Of a stretch of DNA of 64,000 nucleotides, positions 1 through 9,898 are shown one piece after another. How positions within the stretch are numbered: position 1 is the stretch's first letter; each line of letters begins with the position of its first letter. A model generated the notes under the pieces. It was not told the origin of the DNA. It worked only from the letters and a program-made list of their open reading frames with translations, and searched no databases. The position numbers were made by a program, and so were the translations under genes. This DNA comes from Pantoea sp. Brub (GTDB lineage: Bacteria > Pseudomonadota > Gammaproteobacteria > Enterobacterales > Enterobacteriaceae): the NCBI GenBank assembly GCA_016642085.1, contig VOQV01000004.1, forward strand, positions 1 to 64,000, in the 5' to 3' direction.

Positions 1-1319
1 CAATGGATTCGTATATTAGCAGGTGATACCGGAAGAGTACTTATTGTAGGAGATGATGATCAATCAATTTATAGTTGGCGTGGCGCACAGGTAGAAAATA
101 TTCAACGTTTTTTAGAAGATTTTCCAAATGCGCAAACTATTAGATTAGAACAAAATTACCGCTCTACTAATAAGATTTTAAAATCAGCAAATACTCTCAT
201 TGCCAATAACAATAAACGTCTTGGCAAAAAATTATGGACCAATGGAATTGAAGGAGAACCAATTTCAATTTATTGTGCTTTTAATGAGTTAGATGAAGCA
301 TATTTCGTAATTAATAGCATTAAAATTTTAAATAAAAAAAAAAATTATTTAAAGATTGTGCTATTTTGTATAGAAGTAATGCTCAATCTCGTGTCTTTGA
401 AGAAGCCTTGTTTCGAAATAAAATACCATATCGCATTCATGGTGGCATAAAGTTTTTTGAACGTCAAGAAATTAAAGATGTTTTAGCTTATTTACGTTTA
501 ATTATTAATCGTGATGATGATTTTGCATTTGAACGAATAATAAATATTCCTTTAAGAGGCATTGGGGAACGTAGTCTTTATTTAATACGCACTATAGCTA
601 AAGATGAAAAATTAACTTTATGGAATGCTACAAAAAAAATTATTACTACTGAATCAGTATCAAAACGCATAAGTTTATCTTTAAAAAATTTTTGCAATTT
701 AATAGATCTTTTAGATAATGAAATATCTAAACTACCACTTGATATGCAAATAGATCATGTTATTAAATCTTCAGGATTATGGTTAATGTATCAAGAAGAA
801 AAAGATATAAAATCTTATGATCGTATTGACAATCTTAAAGAATTAGTTACCGCAACAAAGCAATTTAATTGTCAACTAAATGATAATTTAAGTCCTTTAC
901 AAGCATTTTTAGCTCATGCTGTTTTAGAAGATAATCAATCTCAGTTAAAAGAAAATATATTAGATATGGTTCAATTAATGACATTACATTCTGCTAAAGG
1001 ATTAGAATTTAATCAAGTATTTATTGTTGGTATGGAAGATGGAATGTTACCAAATAAAAAATCATTAGATAATAATATTTTTTTAGAAGAAGAAAGACGT
1101 TTAACTTATGTAGGTATTACTAGAGCTATGTTAAAGTTAACAATAACTTATACTAAAATTAGACGAATATATGGTAAAGAAGTTTATTGTCGTCCATCTC
1201 GTTTTATTGAAGAATTACCAAAAGATTGTTTAGAAAAAATTAATCAACAAAAAAATTTTAAAAAATGGTTTTATAAAGAAGTAGAAAATTTTTCAATAAC
1301 AAATAAATATAGCAAATAA
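1..1319 (+). CDS. uvrD: DNA helicase II UvrD, 5'-partial, internal frameshift at an A11 tract
   Basis: UvrD is the SF1 3'-5' helicase of nucleotide excision and mismatch repair. The window opens inside the gene in frame 1, with the helicase motifs VGDDDQSIYSWRGA and LEQNYRST. That frame runs into an 11-A tract at 334-344. The matching downstream sequence (DCAILYRSNAQSR, QLMTLHSAKGLEF, YVGITRA) continues in frame 3, and one extra A would join the two. The ORF track call from 366 (a TTG) is only the downstream part. The protein stops soon after the RPSRFIEELP motif, so it lacks roughly the last 75-80 residues of E. coli UvrD, the Tudor-like RNA-polymerase-binding domain. It may be expressed by polymerase slippage on the A tract, be a young pseudogene, or reflect a sequencing error. 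Identity is certain; function is not. Confidence 0.93.
334..344 (+). repeat. A11 homopolymer at the uvrD frame break
   Basis: Eleven consecutive A residues lie exactly where the UvrD reading frame changes from frame 1 to frame 3. A twelfth A gives an uninterrupted reading K-K-K followed by the conserved downstream residues. Such tracts are known slippage sites for RNA polymerase in AT-rich endosymbionts. Confidence 0.85.
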
Positions 1320-1634
1320 AATACAAAGTATTTATTATTAATGAGCTAATATAATTATATGTAACTTGATATGTACTTATCAAGTAATATATTATTTAAT
1401 GTATAATATAGTGCTTAATAATATTAATTTAATCATAAACTATGCTAATTAATCAGATTAAAATTGAAAATTATCCATTATTTATATAAATAATATCAGT
1501 TATTGTAATAACCGTTGTTTATATTAATAATTTAACTGTTATAACTTATATTTAACAAATATTAAACGTTTATTATAATTCATAAATACTTAATAAACTT
1601 ATTTTATTCAATTAGATAACAACGTGAGATTATT
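1320..1634. other. Intergenic spacer uvrD-corA, no gene seen
   Basis: About 315 bases of very AT-rich sequence. In E. coli two small genes lie between uvrD and corA. I see no open frame resembling them here. The region presumably holds the corA promoter, but I cannot place it with confidence. Confidence 0.6.
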
Positions 1635-2588
1635 ATGCTAACTGCATTTAAATTAGATCATAATCGTCTTGTAAAAATAGAATTAGAAGACAATAGTGAT
1701 AAATTAACATCATCAATATGGGTTGATTTATTTCAGCCAGAAGAACATGAACGTAAATTAGTACATATTGAATTAGGTCAAAGTTTAGCTACACGCCCTG
1801 AATTAGATGACATAGAAGCATCAGCTCGTTTTTTTGAAGATGAAGATGGATTACATATACACTCATTTTTTTTCTATGAAGATACTGACGATCACGCTGG
1901 TAATTCAACTGTAGCTTTTATAATTAAAGCAGGAAGATTATTTTCTCTGAGAGAACAAGAATTACCTGCATTTCGTTTATATCGTATGAGAGCACGAAAG
2001 CAAATTTTAGCAGATGGTAATGCTTTTGAGCTTTTATTAGATTTATTTGAAACTAAAATTGAACAATTAGCAGATGAAATTGAAAATATATATAGTGCTT
2101 TAGAAAAGCTTAGTTTAGTGATTATGGAAGGCAAACAGGGTGAAGAATATGATTCAGCACTTTCTTGTTTAGCTGAATTAGAAGATATTAGCTGGAAAGT
2201 ACGTTTATGTTTAATGGATACACAGAGAGCTATTAATTTCTTATTAAGAAAAGGACGTTTGCCTATTAATCAATTAGAACAAGCACGTGAAATTATAAGA
2301 GATATTGAATCATTATTACCTCATAATGAATCGTTATTTCAAAAAGTTAATTTTTTAATGCAAGCAGCAATGGGATTTATTAATATTGAACAAAATCGCA
2401 TTATAAAAATATTCTCAGTTGTATCAGTAGTATTTTTACCGCCTACATTGTTAGCATCAAGTTATGGTATGAATTTTGCATATATGCCTGAGTTAAAATG
2501 GAAATATGGATATCCCATGGCAATTGTTTTAATGATTTTAGTAGGGTTAGCTCCATATTTTTATTTTAAGCGTAAAAATTGGTTGTAA
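1635..2588 (+). CDS. corA: Magnesium/cobalt channel CorA
   Basis: CorA is the pentameric inner-membrane channel for Mg2+ (also Co2+ and Ni2+). The product is 317 residues against 316 in E. coli. A large acidic cytoplasmic domain fills about residues 1-250. It is followed by the first transmembrane helix ([24 protein letters not shown]), ending in the signature YGMN at about 277-280. A short loop and a second helix ([18 protein letters not shown]) follow, then a basic KRKNWL tail typical of the family. The start ATG is followed directly by MLTAFKL, as in enterobacterial CorA. The gene stands alone and has a clear rho-independent terminator about 20 bases downstream. All key residues are present, so I consider it functional. 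Confidence 0.97.
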   Translation: MLTAFKLDHNRLVKIELEDNSDKLTSSIWVDLFQPEEHERKLVHIELGQSLATRPELDDIEASARFFEDEDGLHIHSFFFYEDTDDHAGNSTVAFIIKAGRLFSLREQELPAFRLYRMRARKQILADGNAFELLLDLFETKIEQLADEIENIYSALEKLSLVIMEGKQGEEYDSALSCLAELEDISWKVRLCLMDTQRAINFLLRKGRLPINQLEQAREIIRDIESLLPHNESLFQKVNFLMQAAMGFINIEQNRIIKIFSVVSVVFLPPTLLASSYGMNFAYMPELKWKYGYPMAIVLMILVGLAPYFYFKRKNWL

Positions 2589-2607
2589 CTTAGTTAATAT
2601 AATATAT

Positions 2608-2636
2608 AAAAAACCTTATTTCAATAAGGTTTTTTA
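2608..2636 (+). terminator. Rho-independent terminator of corA
   Basis: A 13-bp stem (AAAAAACCTTATT / AATAAGGTTTTTT) with a TC between the arms begins 20 bases after the corA stop. The T-rich right arm gives the U-run expected of an intrinsic terminator. Confidence 0.85.
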
Positions 2637-3122
2637 TAAATAACAAAATAATATCGTTGTAAAATAATTAATTATTGGTAGTGAATTAAATTATAACTAA
2701 TAAATATATATAATTTAACATTAAAGCATTTAATTAACACTTTATTATTAGAGCAAAAAATTTTTTAAAATACCTTATTTAATAAGGTATTTTAAAAAAT
2801 CAATATATACCTTGTATAGTTCATTGATAATGTATATATACACTAATGTTTCACTATAGTTAAATATATTTATATTATATTAAAAAAAAATCCATTTAAT
2901 ATCTTTCATAATTAATTACATCTGTGATATGGATATATTTTGATATGTAAGCATATCTATTATATTTTTATATTGTTAATGTAAATATGAACTAATAAAA
3001 TAATTATAATTATTAATTTTCGTTAAAAATAAAGTAATTATATTTAATATAATCTAAAAATAAATCTTATATATCATCATAATATTTTTATTAAAGATTA
3101 ATATGTATCTGGAGTTAATTAA
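2637..3122. other. Intergenic spacer corA-metE
   Basis: Nearly 490 bases without a credible gene. In E. coli about ten genes, including pldA, recQ and the metE activator metR, lie between corA and metE. None is recognisable here, and no divergent metR is present. The only clear structure is the second CCTTAT hairpin, listed separately. The metE ribosome binding site (CTGGAG) lies at the right end. Confidence 0.6.
2760..2800. terminator. Long perfect hairpin, likely relic or bidirectional terminator
   Basis: A 19-bp perfect stem (core TTTTAAAATACCTTAT / ATAAGGTATTTTAAAA) with a TTA loop. Its core repeats the CCTTAT..ATAAGG core of the corA terminator about 150 bases upstream. No gene lies immediately on either side. 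It may be the terminator of a deleted neighbour, or an attenuator-like element in a long metE leader. Confidence 0.55.
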
Positions 3123-5384
3123 ATGACTATTTTTACTCATACTCTTGGTTTTCCACGCATTGGTTTACATCGTGAATTAAAAAAAGCACAGGAACAATAT
3201 TGGTCTGGGAATAGTACAAAAGAAAACCTATTATCAACAGGTGCTAAGTTACGTATGCGTCATTGGAAACAACAAAAAACTGCTGGTATAGATGTGTTAC
3301 CTGTAGGTGATTTTGCCTGGTATGATCATGTTTTAACTACCAGTCTAATGTTAGGCAATATACCAGAACGCCATAAAGATAAAGATGTCAGTATTGATAC
3401 TATGTTCCGAATAGCTCGTGGTAGTTCATTTATTTCAGATACTAATTCGGCTTACGCATCTGAAATGAAAAAATGGTTTAATACAAACTATCATTATATA
3501 GTACCAGAATTCAAACAAAATCAACAATTTAAATTAACTTGGGTACAATTATTAGAAGAAGTAGATGAAGCTTTATTGTTAGGATATAAAATAAAAGTTG
3601 TCTTATTAGGTCCTTTAACATATTTATGGTTAGGAAAAATTAAAGGAAAGTATTTTAATCGTCTTTTATTATTAAATAATATTCTTATAGTTTATAAAAA
3701 AATTTTATTGCAATTAATGCAACGCAATATAGAATGGGTTCAAATGGATGAACCTATTTTGGGTTTAGATTTATCTATGGAATGGCAAGATGCTTTTAAG
3801 ATGGCCTATAATTTTTTAAAAAATCAAGTTAAATTATTAATAACTACTTACTTTGGTAGTATTAGTCACAATATTGATTTAATTTGTAAATTACCTATTC
3901 AAGGTTTACATATTGATTTAATTCAAGGAAAAGATAATATTGAAATGATAAACGATTATTTACCATCAACATGCTTGTTATCTGTTGGCATTATTAATGG
4001 ACGTAACGTTTGGCGAACAAATTTAAATAACTGTTTTAAATTATTAAAATCTTTAATTCATAAAAGAAAAAATATATGGATTGGAACTTCCTGTTCTTTA
4101 TTACATACTCCAATTGATTTAGAATATGAAAGTTTTTTGGATATAAATATAAAAAATTGGTTTTCATTTGCATTACAAAAATGTCATGAACTTTTTTTAT
4201 TAAAAAATGCACTTAATGATAATAATTTATTTTTACTAACAGAATGGAGTAATCCAATTATTTCTCGTAGTTATTCTAAGAATATATATAATTCTAATGT
4301 TCATAAACGTTTACAAACAATTGAAAAACATCATTATTATCGTCAAAATAAATATGAAATACGCACTAAACTACAAAAAAAACTACTTAAGTTACCAATA
4401 TTGCCAATAACTACAATTGGTTCATTTCCTCAAACTTCTGAAATTCGTAACTTGCGCTTAAGATTTAAAAAAGGAAAATTAGATTATAAAGAATATCGTA
4501 CTAATATTTTAAATACTATTAAAACAATAATTGCAAAGCAAGAAAAATTAGAAATTGATGTATTAGTACATGGTGAGCCTGAGCGTAATGATATGGTAGA
4601 ATATTTTAGTGAACATTTAGATGGTTTTATTTCTACTAAAAATGGTTGGATACAAAGTTATGGGTCTAGATGTGTAAAGCCTCCAATAATTGTTGGAGAT
4701 ATTGCTCGTCCTAAAGATATTACAATAGAGTGGATAAAATATGCACAATCTTTAACTACAAAGCCTGTTAAAGGAATATTAACTGGTCCTGTTACTATTT
4801 TATATTGGTCTTTTCCACGTGAAGATTTATCACATGAAACTATTGCTAAACAAATTGCATTAGCTATTCGAGATGAAGTACAATCATTAGAAGAATCAGG
4901 TATTCATATTATTCAAATTGATGAGCCTGCATTAAGAGAAGGTTTACCTCTTCATAAATCTAATTGGAATGAATATTTAACCTGGGCAGTTGATGCATTT
5001 CGCCTTAGTTCTTCTATTGTAAAAGATGAAACTCAAATTCATACACACATGTGTTATTCTGAATTTAATGATATTATAGATGCAATAATCAACTTAGATG
5101 TAGACGTAATAACCATAGAAACATCATGTGCAGATATAGATTTGTTTAAATATTTTAAAAATCTAAATGAAATAGGTCCTGGTGTTTATAATATACATTC
5201 ACCTAATATACCTAGTATAGATTCAATAGAAAATTTATTGAAAGAATTAATTAAATATGTTCCAAAAGAACGACTTTGGGTCAATCCAGATTGTGGACTA
5301 AAAACTAGGAGTTGGCAAGAAATAAACAAATCTTTGTCAAATATGGTTAAAGCAGTAAAAAATATGCGTATTAAAATGATATAA
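3123..5384 (+). CDS. metE: Cobalamin-independent methionine synthase MetE
   Basis: MetE transfers the methyl group of 5-methyltetrahydropteroyltriglutamate to homocysteine, the last step of methionine synthesis. The product is 753 residues, the same as the E. coli enzyme. It has the two homologous barrels. The N-terminal one starts ILGFPRIG-like ([16 protein letters not shown]). The C-terminal catalytic barrel carries [38 protein letters not shown], the zinc ligands in HTHMCYSEF (near residue 640) and the ligand Cys in NPDCGLKTR (residue 724). A GGAG ribosome binding site precedes the ATG. The metR activator that adjoins it in E. coli is absent, so expression is probably constitutive. Retention fits methionine provision to a host. 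Confidence 0.97.
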   Translation: MTIFTHTLGFPRIGLHRELKKAQEQYWSGNSTKENLLSTGAKLRMRHWKQQKTAGIDVLPVGDFAWYDHVLTTSLMLGNIPERHKDKDVSIDTMFRIARGSSFISDTNSAYASEMKKWFNTNYHYIVPEFKQNQQFKLTWVQLLEEVDEALLLGYKIKVVLLGPLTYLWLGKIKGKYFNRLLLLNNILIVYKKILLQLMQRNIEWVQMDEPILGLDLSMEWQDAFKMAYNFLKNQVKLLITTYFGSISHNIDLICKLPIQGLHIDLIQGKDNIEMINDYLPSTCLLSVGIINGRNVWRTNLNNCFKLLKSLIHKRKNIWIGTSCSLLHTPIDLEYESFLDINIKNWFSFALQKCHELFLLKNALNDNNLFLLTEWSNPIISRSYSKNIYNSNVHKRLQTIEKHHYYRQNKYEIRTKLQKKLLKLPILPITTIGSFPQTSEIRNLRLRFKKGKLDYKEYRTNILNTIKTIIAKQEKLEIDVLVHGEPERNDMVEYFSEHLDGFISTKNGWIQSYGSRCVKPPIIVGDIARPKDITIEWIKYAQSLTTKPVKGILTGPVTILYWSFPREDLSHETIAKQIALAIRDEVQSLEESGIHIIQIDEPALREGLPLHKSNWNEYLTWAVDAFRLSSSIVKDETQIHTHMCYSEFNDIIDAIINLDVDVITIETSCADIDLFKYFKNLNEIGPGVYNIHSPNIPSIDSIENLLKELIKYVPKERLWVNPDCGLKTRSWQEINKSLSNMVKAVKNMRIKMI

Positions 5385-5588
5385 CTTTATTTTCATACAC
5401 TATTAGCAAAAATATGTTTCTTAATTATTAAAAATATTTTTATGACGACATCAATTAATTATCATGACTTATTGGTAAGCATATTTATTTTCATGAATTA
5501 ATATATTATATATTTATATTGCAAGTTGTTTATGATTGTTTTCTAAAATGTATAATATATATCTATATACCTGTTAATCAAAAAATAT

Positions 5589-7016
5589 ATGATATATTTC
5601 TTAATTAAAATATGTTTCGTATTATTTGGATTTTGTATTGGTTGGATAACTAAATATTTAATGATTCAACATAAATATTTATATAAACAATCAACAATGC
5701 AAAATACTATTGAATTGCAAAAAAAATATATTGAGAATATTAAACAAAATTTTAAAAAAAATAGACGAGAATTGTATAAAACATTTGATATATTAAATAA
5801 CACTAATAAAAAATTACAACATTTAGATGTTTTAATAAATGAAAATAGAAAGTTAAATTATGAATTAAATAATCAAATTAAAATAAATAATATACAAAAA
5901 ATAGAATTAAGAGAAACTATTATTCGTTTAGAAGAAAATCGTCATAATGCAGAAAAAACACAAATTTTATTACATAACAGTGAAAAAAAATTAACTGAAT
6001 ATTTTGAAAAACTTTCTATTCGCATTTTTAAAAATAACAGACTACATCTTGATGAACAAAATCGTCAAAATTTAAATAATATTATAATTCCATTACGAGA
6101 ACAATTAGATCATTTTCGTATACAAATCAATGAAAACATTAACATTGAATCACGTGAAAGACATAACTTAAGTTATGAAATTAAACAATTAAATAATCTT
6201 AATTTAAAAATCTCACAAGATGCTATTAATCTAACACAAGCATTGAAAGGAAACAATAAATTTCAAGGAAATTGGGGAGAAATGATATTAAATCGCATCT
6301 TAGAAGACTCTGGATTAAGAGAAGGTCATGAATATGAAACTCAATTAAACATAAAATCTGAACAGAATGAAAGCATGAAACCTGATGTATTAATTAGATT
6401 ACCAAAAGGTAAAGATGTAATAGTAGATGCTAAAGTTGTTTTAGTAGCTTATGAGCGTTATTTTAATGCAAAAGAAGATATAGAGCGTGAAAAAGCTATT
6501 CAGGATCATATTAACGCGATAAGAGGACATATTCGTTTGTTAGGTAAAAAAAATTATCATAAACTACCAGGTTTAAGATCTCTTGATTATATATTAATGT
6601 TTATTCCAATTGAGCCAGCTTTTTTAATAGCAATAGAAAAAGAACCGAATTTACTTAAAGAAGCATTTCAAAAAAACATTATGATAGTTAGTCCATCTAC
6701 TTTAATGATATCGTTGCGAACAATAAATAATTTATGGAACTATGAAAATCAAAACTATAATGTAAAAAAGATTGTAAATCTTGCAACTAATCTTTACGAC
6801 AAAATGAGATTATTTATTGATGATATGAATAATATTGGACAATTTTTAAACAAAACACAGAATTGCTATTCTGAAGCAATGAAAAAGTTAGTAAAAGGCA
6901 AAGGAAATATGATAGTTCAAGCTGAAAAGTTTCGTGAATTGGGAGTAGAAGTTAAATCTTTAATTGATTCTAAATTATCAGAAGAAGCTAAATCTGAAGA
7001 AAAAGCAAATATGTAA
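5589..7016 (+). CDS. rmuC: RmuC family protein
   Basis: RmuC is a membrane-anchored coiled-coil protein with a nuclease-like fold domain. In E. coli its loss raises recombination at short inverted repeats. The product has 475 residues, as in E. coli. Residues about 2-22 form a transmembrane helix (FLIKICFVLFGFCIGWITKYL). A long charged coiled coil follows to about residue 200. The conserved RmuC core then contains GNWGEMILNRILEDSGLREG, KPDVLIRLPKGKDVIVDAKV and IMIVSPSTLM. The start is the ATG at 5589, though no strong ribosome binding site is visible. In E. coli the next genes are ubiE, ubiJ and ubiB before tatA; here they are missing. Confidence 0.95.
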   Translation: MIYFLIKICFVLFGFCIGWITKYLMIQHKYLYKQSTMQNTIELQKKYIENIKQNFKKNRRELYKTFDILNNTNKKLQHLDVLINENRKLNYELNNQIKINNIQKIELRETIIRLEENRHNAEKTQILLHNSEKKLTEYFEKLSIRIFKNNRLHLDEQNRQNLNNIIIPLREQLDHFRIQINENINIESRERHNLSYEIKQLNNLNLKISQDAINLTQALKGNNKFQGNWGEMILNRILEDSGLREGHEYETQLNIKSEQNESMKPDVLIRLPKGKDVIVDAKVVLVAYERYFNAKEDIEREKAIQDHINAIRGHIRLLGKKNYHKLPGLRSLDYILMFIPIEPAFLIAIEKEPNLLKEAFQKNIMIVSPSTLMISLRTINNLWNYENQNYNVKKIVNLATNLYDKMRLFIDDMNNIGQFLNKTQNCYSEAMKKLVKGKGNMIVQAEKFRELGVEVKSLIDSKLSEEAKSEEKANM

Positions 7017-7377
7017 TTATATATTTAAGATAGTTTGTTTAGATTGTTTATAACAAGATATTTAATTGTTATTGCAAATAAATATTATCTATATAACAAA
7101 TAGATATTTATTAAAATATGAACATATATTTATAAATAATCTTAATAAGATTAACATACTACAAACATGTTATGTTTAATTTACATTACCAATAGTTTAT
7201 ATTCATAATATATAAAATCTTTTATATAAGATTGATATCTATTTAATAATAAAAATATCACTTTATATATTTTATATTTAAGTATATAAGATAATAATCT
7301 AATGTTTAAAAAATAGATATATAAGTTATATATTTTAAGAAAAATGAATATATTTATAAACAGTTAGAGGTTATCTT
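7017..7377. other. Intergenic spacer rmuC-tatA
   Basis: About 360 bases of AT-rich sequence where E. coli has ubiE, ubiJ and ubiB. I see no coding remnant of them. A possible AGAGG ribosome binding site for tatA lies at the right end. Confidence 0.55.
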
Positions 7378-7587
7378 ATGGGCAGTATTAGTATAGGGCA
7401 ATTATTAATTATTGCTATGATTGTTGTGTTATTATTTGGTACTGATAAATTAAGAAATTTTGGATCTGATTTAGGTTCATCTATTCGTAGTTTTAAAAAA
7501 GCTATGACAGATGATGATGAAGATGAAACAAACAAATTACAAAAAAAAGATAACATAAACAACATGAAAGATAATAAACAGGAATAA
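7378..7587 (+). CDS. tatA: Sec-independent translocase subunit TatA
   Basis: TatA forms the protein-conducting assembly of the twin-arginine pathway, which exports folded proteins. The product is 69 residues, shorter than the 89 of E. coli. It has an N-terminal transmembrane helix ([18 protein letters not shown]), the conserved F-G hinge ([15 protein letters not shown]) and an amphipathic helix ([10 protein letters not shown]). A short charged acidic and lysine-rich tail follows. An AGAGG site precedes the ATG. It is the first gene of the tatABC operon, with tatB 3 bases downstream. The trimmed tail is dispensable in the family. Confidence 0.95.
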   Translation: MGSISIGQLLIIAMIVVLLFGTDKLRNFGSDLGSSIRSFKKAMTDDDEDETNKLQKKDNINNMKDNKQE

Positions 7588-7590
7588 AAT

Positions 7591-7854
7591 GTGTTAGATT
7601 TGAGTGTTAGTAAATTAATGATTGTTTTTATTGTAGCTTTAATTGTCATTGGACCTCAAAAATTACCAATTGTGATCAAAACGGTAGCATATTGGACAAA
7701 AACTTTTTGTTCTTTATTGTTTAATTTACAAAATGATATTCAAAAAGAAATAAAATTAGAGGAGTTTAGTAATTCATTAAAACAACTAAATAATAATATT
7801 TTAGAAGATAAATTAATTGATATAAAAACAAAAAAAGAAATTAATAAATATTAA
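7591..7854 (+). CDS. tatB: Sec-independent translocase subunit TatB (short form)
   Basis: TatB pairs with TatC to form the twin-arginine signal receptor. The product has 87 residues against 171 in E. coli. The conserved N-terminal helix (LSVSKLMIVFIVALIVIGPQKLP) and the first amphipathic region (TVAYWTKTFCSLLFNLQNDIQKEIKLEEF) are kept. The long C-terminal tail is lost. The start is a GTG preceded by AGGAA, as in E. coli, where tatB also begins with GTG. The gene sits between tatA and tatC. C-terminal shortening of this size is compatible with activity, because the essential part of TatB is its N-terminal half. Confidence 0.9.
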   Translation: MLDLSVSKLMIVFIVALIVIGPQKLPIVIKTVAYWTKTFCSLLFNLQNDIQKEIKLEEFSNSLKQLNNNILEDKLIDIKTKKEINKY

Positions 7855-7996
7855 ATATAATTATATCTTTTATAAAAATAATATTAAACAATATTAATAT
7901 TAACGTTCAATTATTTTGTTATTGATACATATTTTAGTCAAAGAATTACATATCAACAAAATCATAAATAAAAATAAAGAGAGATAAAATAACAAA

Positions 7997-8740
7997 ATGC
8001 TTATTAATGAAAATAATACACAATCAATTATTTTTCATATAATTGAATTACGTAAAAGTTTATTACGTTGTATTATGACAGTTTTAATTATTTTTTGTAT
8101 TTTACTTTATTTTGCTAATGATATTTATAACATAATAGCTATGCCATTAATTAGTTACATGCCATCTGGGACTAATATGCTAGCTATTAACATTACATCA
8201 CCATTTATAGTTCCAATAAAACTTACATTTTTTATATCATTAATTATTGCAATACCAATAATTATTTACCAAATATGGGTATTTATAGCTCCAGGTTTAT
8301 ATACAAATGAACGCAATGTATTAATTCCAATAATAATTATTGGAACTAGTTTATTCTATCTTGGTTTGTTTGTTGCGTATTTTATTATATTACCAATGTC
8401 ATCTAAATTTTTTATTCACACTGCTCCTAAACAAATTACAGTTGCTACTGATATTGCTAATTATTTAGATTTTGTAATAAATTTATTTATATCATTTGGT
8501 ATAGCTTTTGAAACACCAATCATAATTGTTTTATTATGTTGGACAGGCTTAACTAATTGTAGTAGTTTAAAAAAACAAAGACCGTACATTTTAATTATTT
8601 TATTAATTATTGCTACATTATTAACACCACCAGATATTTTTTCTCAAATTTTATTAACTACTTTAATGTATTGTCTATTTGAATTTGGTATTTTGTTTTC
8701 TAGTTATTTTTTAAAAAAAAATATCATTGTTACAAAATAA
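7997..8740 (+). CDS. tatC: Twin-arginine translocase subunit TatC
   Basis: TatC is the six-helix inner-membrane protein that binds the twin-arginine signal peptide. The product has 247 residues against 258. It retains IFHIIELRKSLL at the N-terminus, the periplasmic SPFIVPIKLTF motif, the cytoplasmic FIAPGLYTNER motif, FGIAFETPIIIVLL and LTPPDIFSQ. The acidic C-terminal tail of the E. coli protein is lost and replaced by a short lysine-containing end. It lies 142 bases after tatB, preceded by GAGAG. The presence of all three Tat genes suggests folded redox or cell-wall proteins are still exported. Confidence 0.96.
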   Translation: MLINENNTQSIIFHIIELRKSLLRCIMTVLIIFCILLYFANDIYNIIAMPLISYMPSGTNMLAINITSPFIVPIKLTFFISLIIAIPIIIYQIWVFIAPGLYTNERNVLIPIIIIGTSLFYLGLFVAYFIILPMSSKFFIHTAPKQITVATDIANYLDFVINLFISFGIAFETPIIIVLLCWTGLTNCSSLKKQRPYILIILLIIATLLTPPDIFSQILLTTLMYCLFEFGILFSSYFLKKNIIVTK

Positions 8741-9005
8741 TTTAAAAATTTTTTATTTATATATAATGTTTTTTATAAAAATATGTAATATGTATAATTA
8801 ATTATATTAATATGTAATTAATTATTCATAGATATTAGATTTTTTTGTATTTACAAGATTATTATGTAATAAATAATTGTAATTATTTAATATTAATTCA
8901 TATAATGAGAAAATACTAATTTAGCATAAGTAATTAATTTATAAATTTATTACTTGTTTATTGTTAAATAATTAGTTTCCTTGTTTACCCAAAGGAGAAA
9001 AATAA

Positions 9006-9884
9006 ATGTTTAAAGGAAGTATTGTAGCTCTTATTACTCCAATGGATTATGAAGGTAATATTTGTTTTAATAATTTAAAAAAATTAATTAATTATCATAT
9101 TTTACATAAAACTACAGCTATTGTAATTGCTGGCACTACAGGTGAATCTTCTACTCTTAGTAATGAAGAACATATTACTTTAGTTATGAAAACTGTGGAA
9201 TTAGCAGATGGACGTATTCCAATAATTGCTGGAACTGGTGCTAATGCTACAAATGAAGCTATTGCCTTAACTAAGAGTTTAGAACATTCCGGAATAGTAG
9301 GTTGTTTAAGTGTAACACCTTATTATAATCGTCCTTCACAAGAAGGATTATTTCAACATTTTTATAAAATTGCTCATAATACAGATTTACCACAAATATT
9401 ATATAATGTTCCTGCTCGTACTGGCTGTGATATTTTACCTGAAACTGTTGCTCGTTTATCAGAAATTAAAAATATTGTTGGAATTAAAGAAGCTACAGGA
9501 GATTTAACTCGTGTAAATAAAATTAAAACATTAATTGATAAAGACTTTTTTTTAATGAGCGGAGACGATTCAACTGCACTAGATTTTATGCAATTAGGAG
9601 GTAATGGGGTTATTTCAGTAACTGCAAATGTTGCTGCACATGAAATGGTTCAATTATGCAAATTAATAAATAAAAATAAAATTAAAGAAGCTCGTAATTT
9701 AAATAAAAAATTAATGCATTTACACAAAATATTATTTTGTGAACCTAATCCTGCTGCAGTGAAATGGACTGCAAAAAAATTACAATTAATTACCAATGAC
9801 ACTATGCGCTTACCTATGATTCCCATAACTTCACTAAATAAACAAAAAATAAAGCAAATATTAATAACAATAGAATTATATTAA
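9006..9884 (+). CDS. dapA: 4-hydroxy-tetrahydrodipicolinate synthase DapA
   Basis: DapA condenses pyruvate with aspartate semialdehyde, the committed step toward diaminopimelate and lysine. The product is 292 residues, equal to E. coli. It shows the pyruvate-binding GTTGES motif, the catalytic tyrosine region [10 protein letters not shown], the Schiff-base lysine in [10 protein letters not shown] (about residue 161) and [13 protein letters not shown] strong AAGGAG ribosome binding site precedes the ATG. It is followed 14 bases later by bamC, the same arrangement as the E. coli dapA-bamC operon. Together with dapE in this window it implies an active DAP pathway for peptidoglycan, lysine, or both. 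Confidence 0.98.
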   Translation: MFKGSIVALITPMDYEGNICFNNLKKLINYHILHKTTAIVIAGTTGESSTLSNEEHITLVMKTVELADGRIPIIAGTGANATNEAIALTKSLEHSGIVGCLSVTPYYNRPSQEGLFQHFYKIAHNTDLPQILYNVPARTGCDILPETVARLSEIKNIVGIKEATGDLTRVNKIKTLIDKDFFLMSGDDSTALDFMQLGGNGVISVTANVAAHEMVQLCKLINKNKIKEARNLNKKLMHLHKILFCEPNPAAVKWTAKKLQLITNDTMRLPMIPITSLNKQKIKQILITIELY

Positions 9885-9898
9885 TTAGGAATTATTAA

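Noticed and set aside
1892-2134. 80-residue antisense ORF inside corA, and similar antisense ORFs inside purC, talA, cysK, ligA, gltX, folC, purF, nhaB, manX, pykA and others
   Set aside because: All are opposite-strand or other-frame shadows of strongly conserved genes, with no ribosome binding site or recognisable protein family.
7371-7649. 92-residue minus-strand ORF over tatA/tatB
   Set aside because: It is the reverse complement of the conserved tatA and tatB frames; its Ser/Leu-rich translation comes from the acidic GAT/GAA codons.
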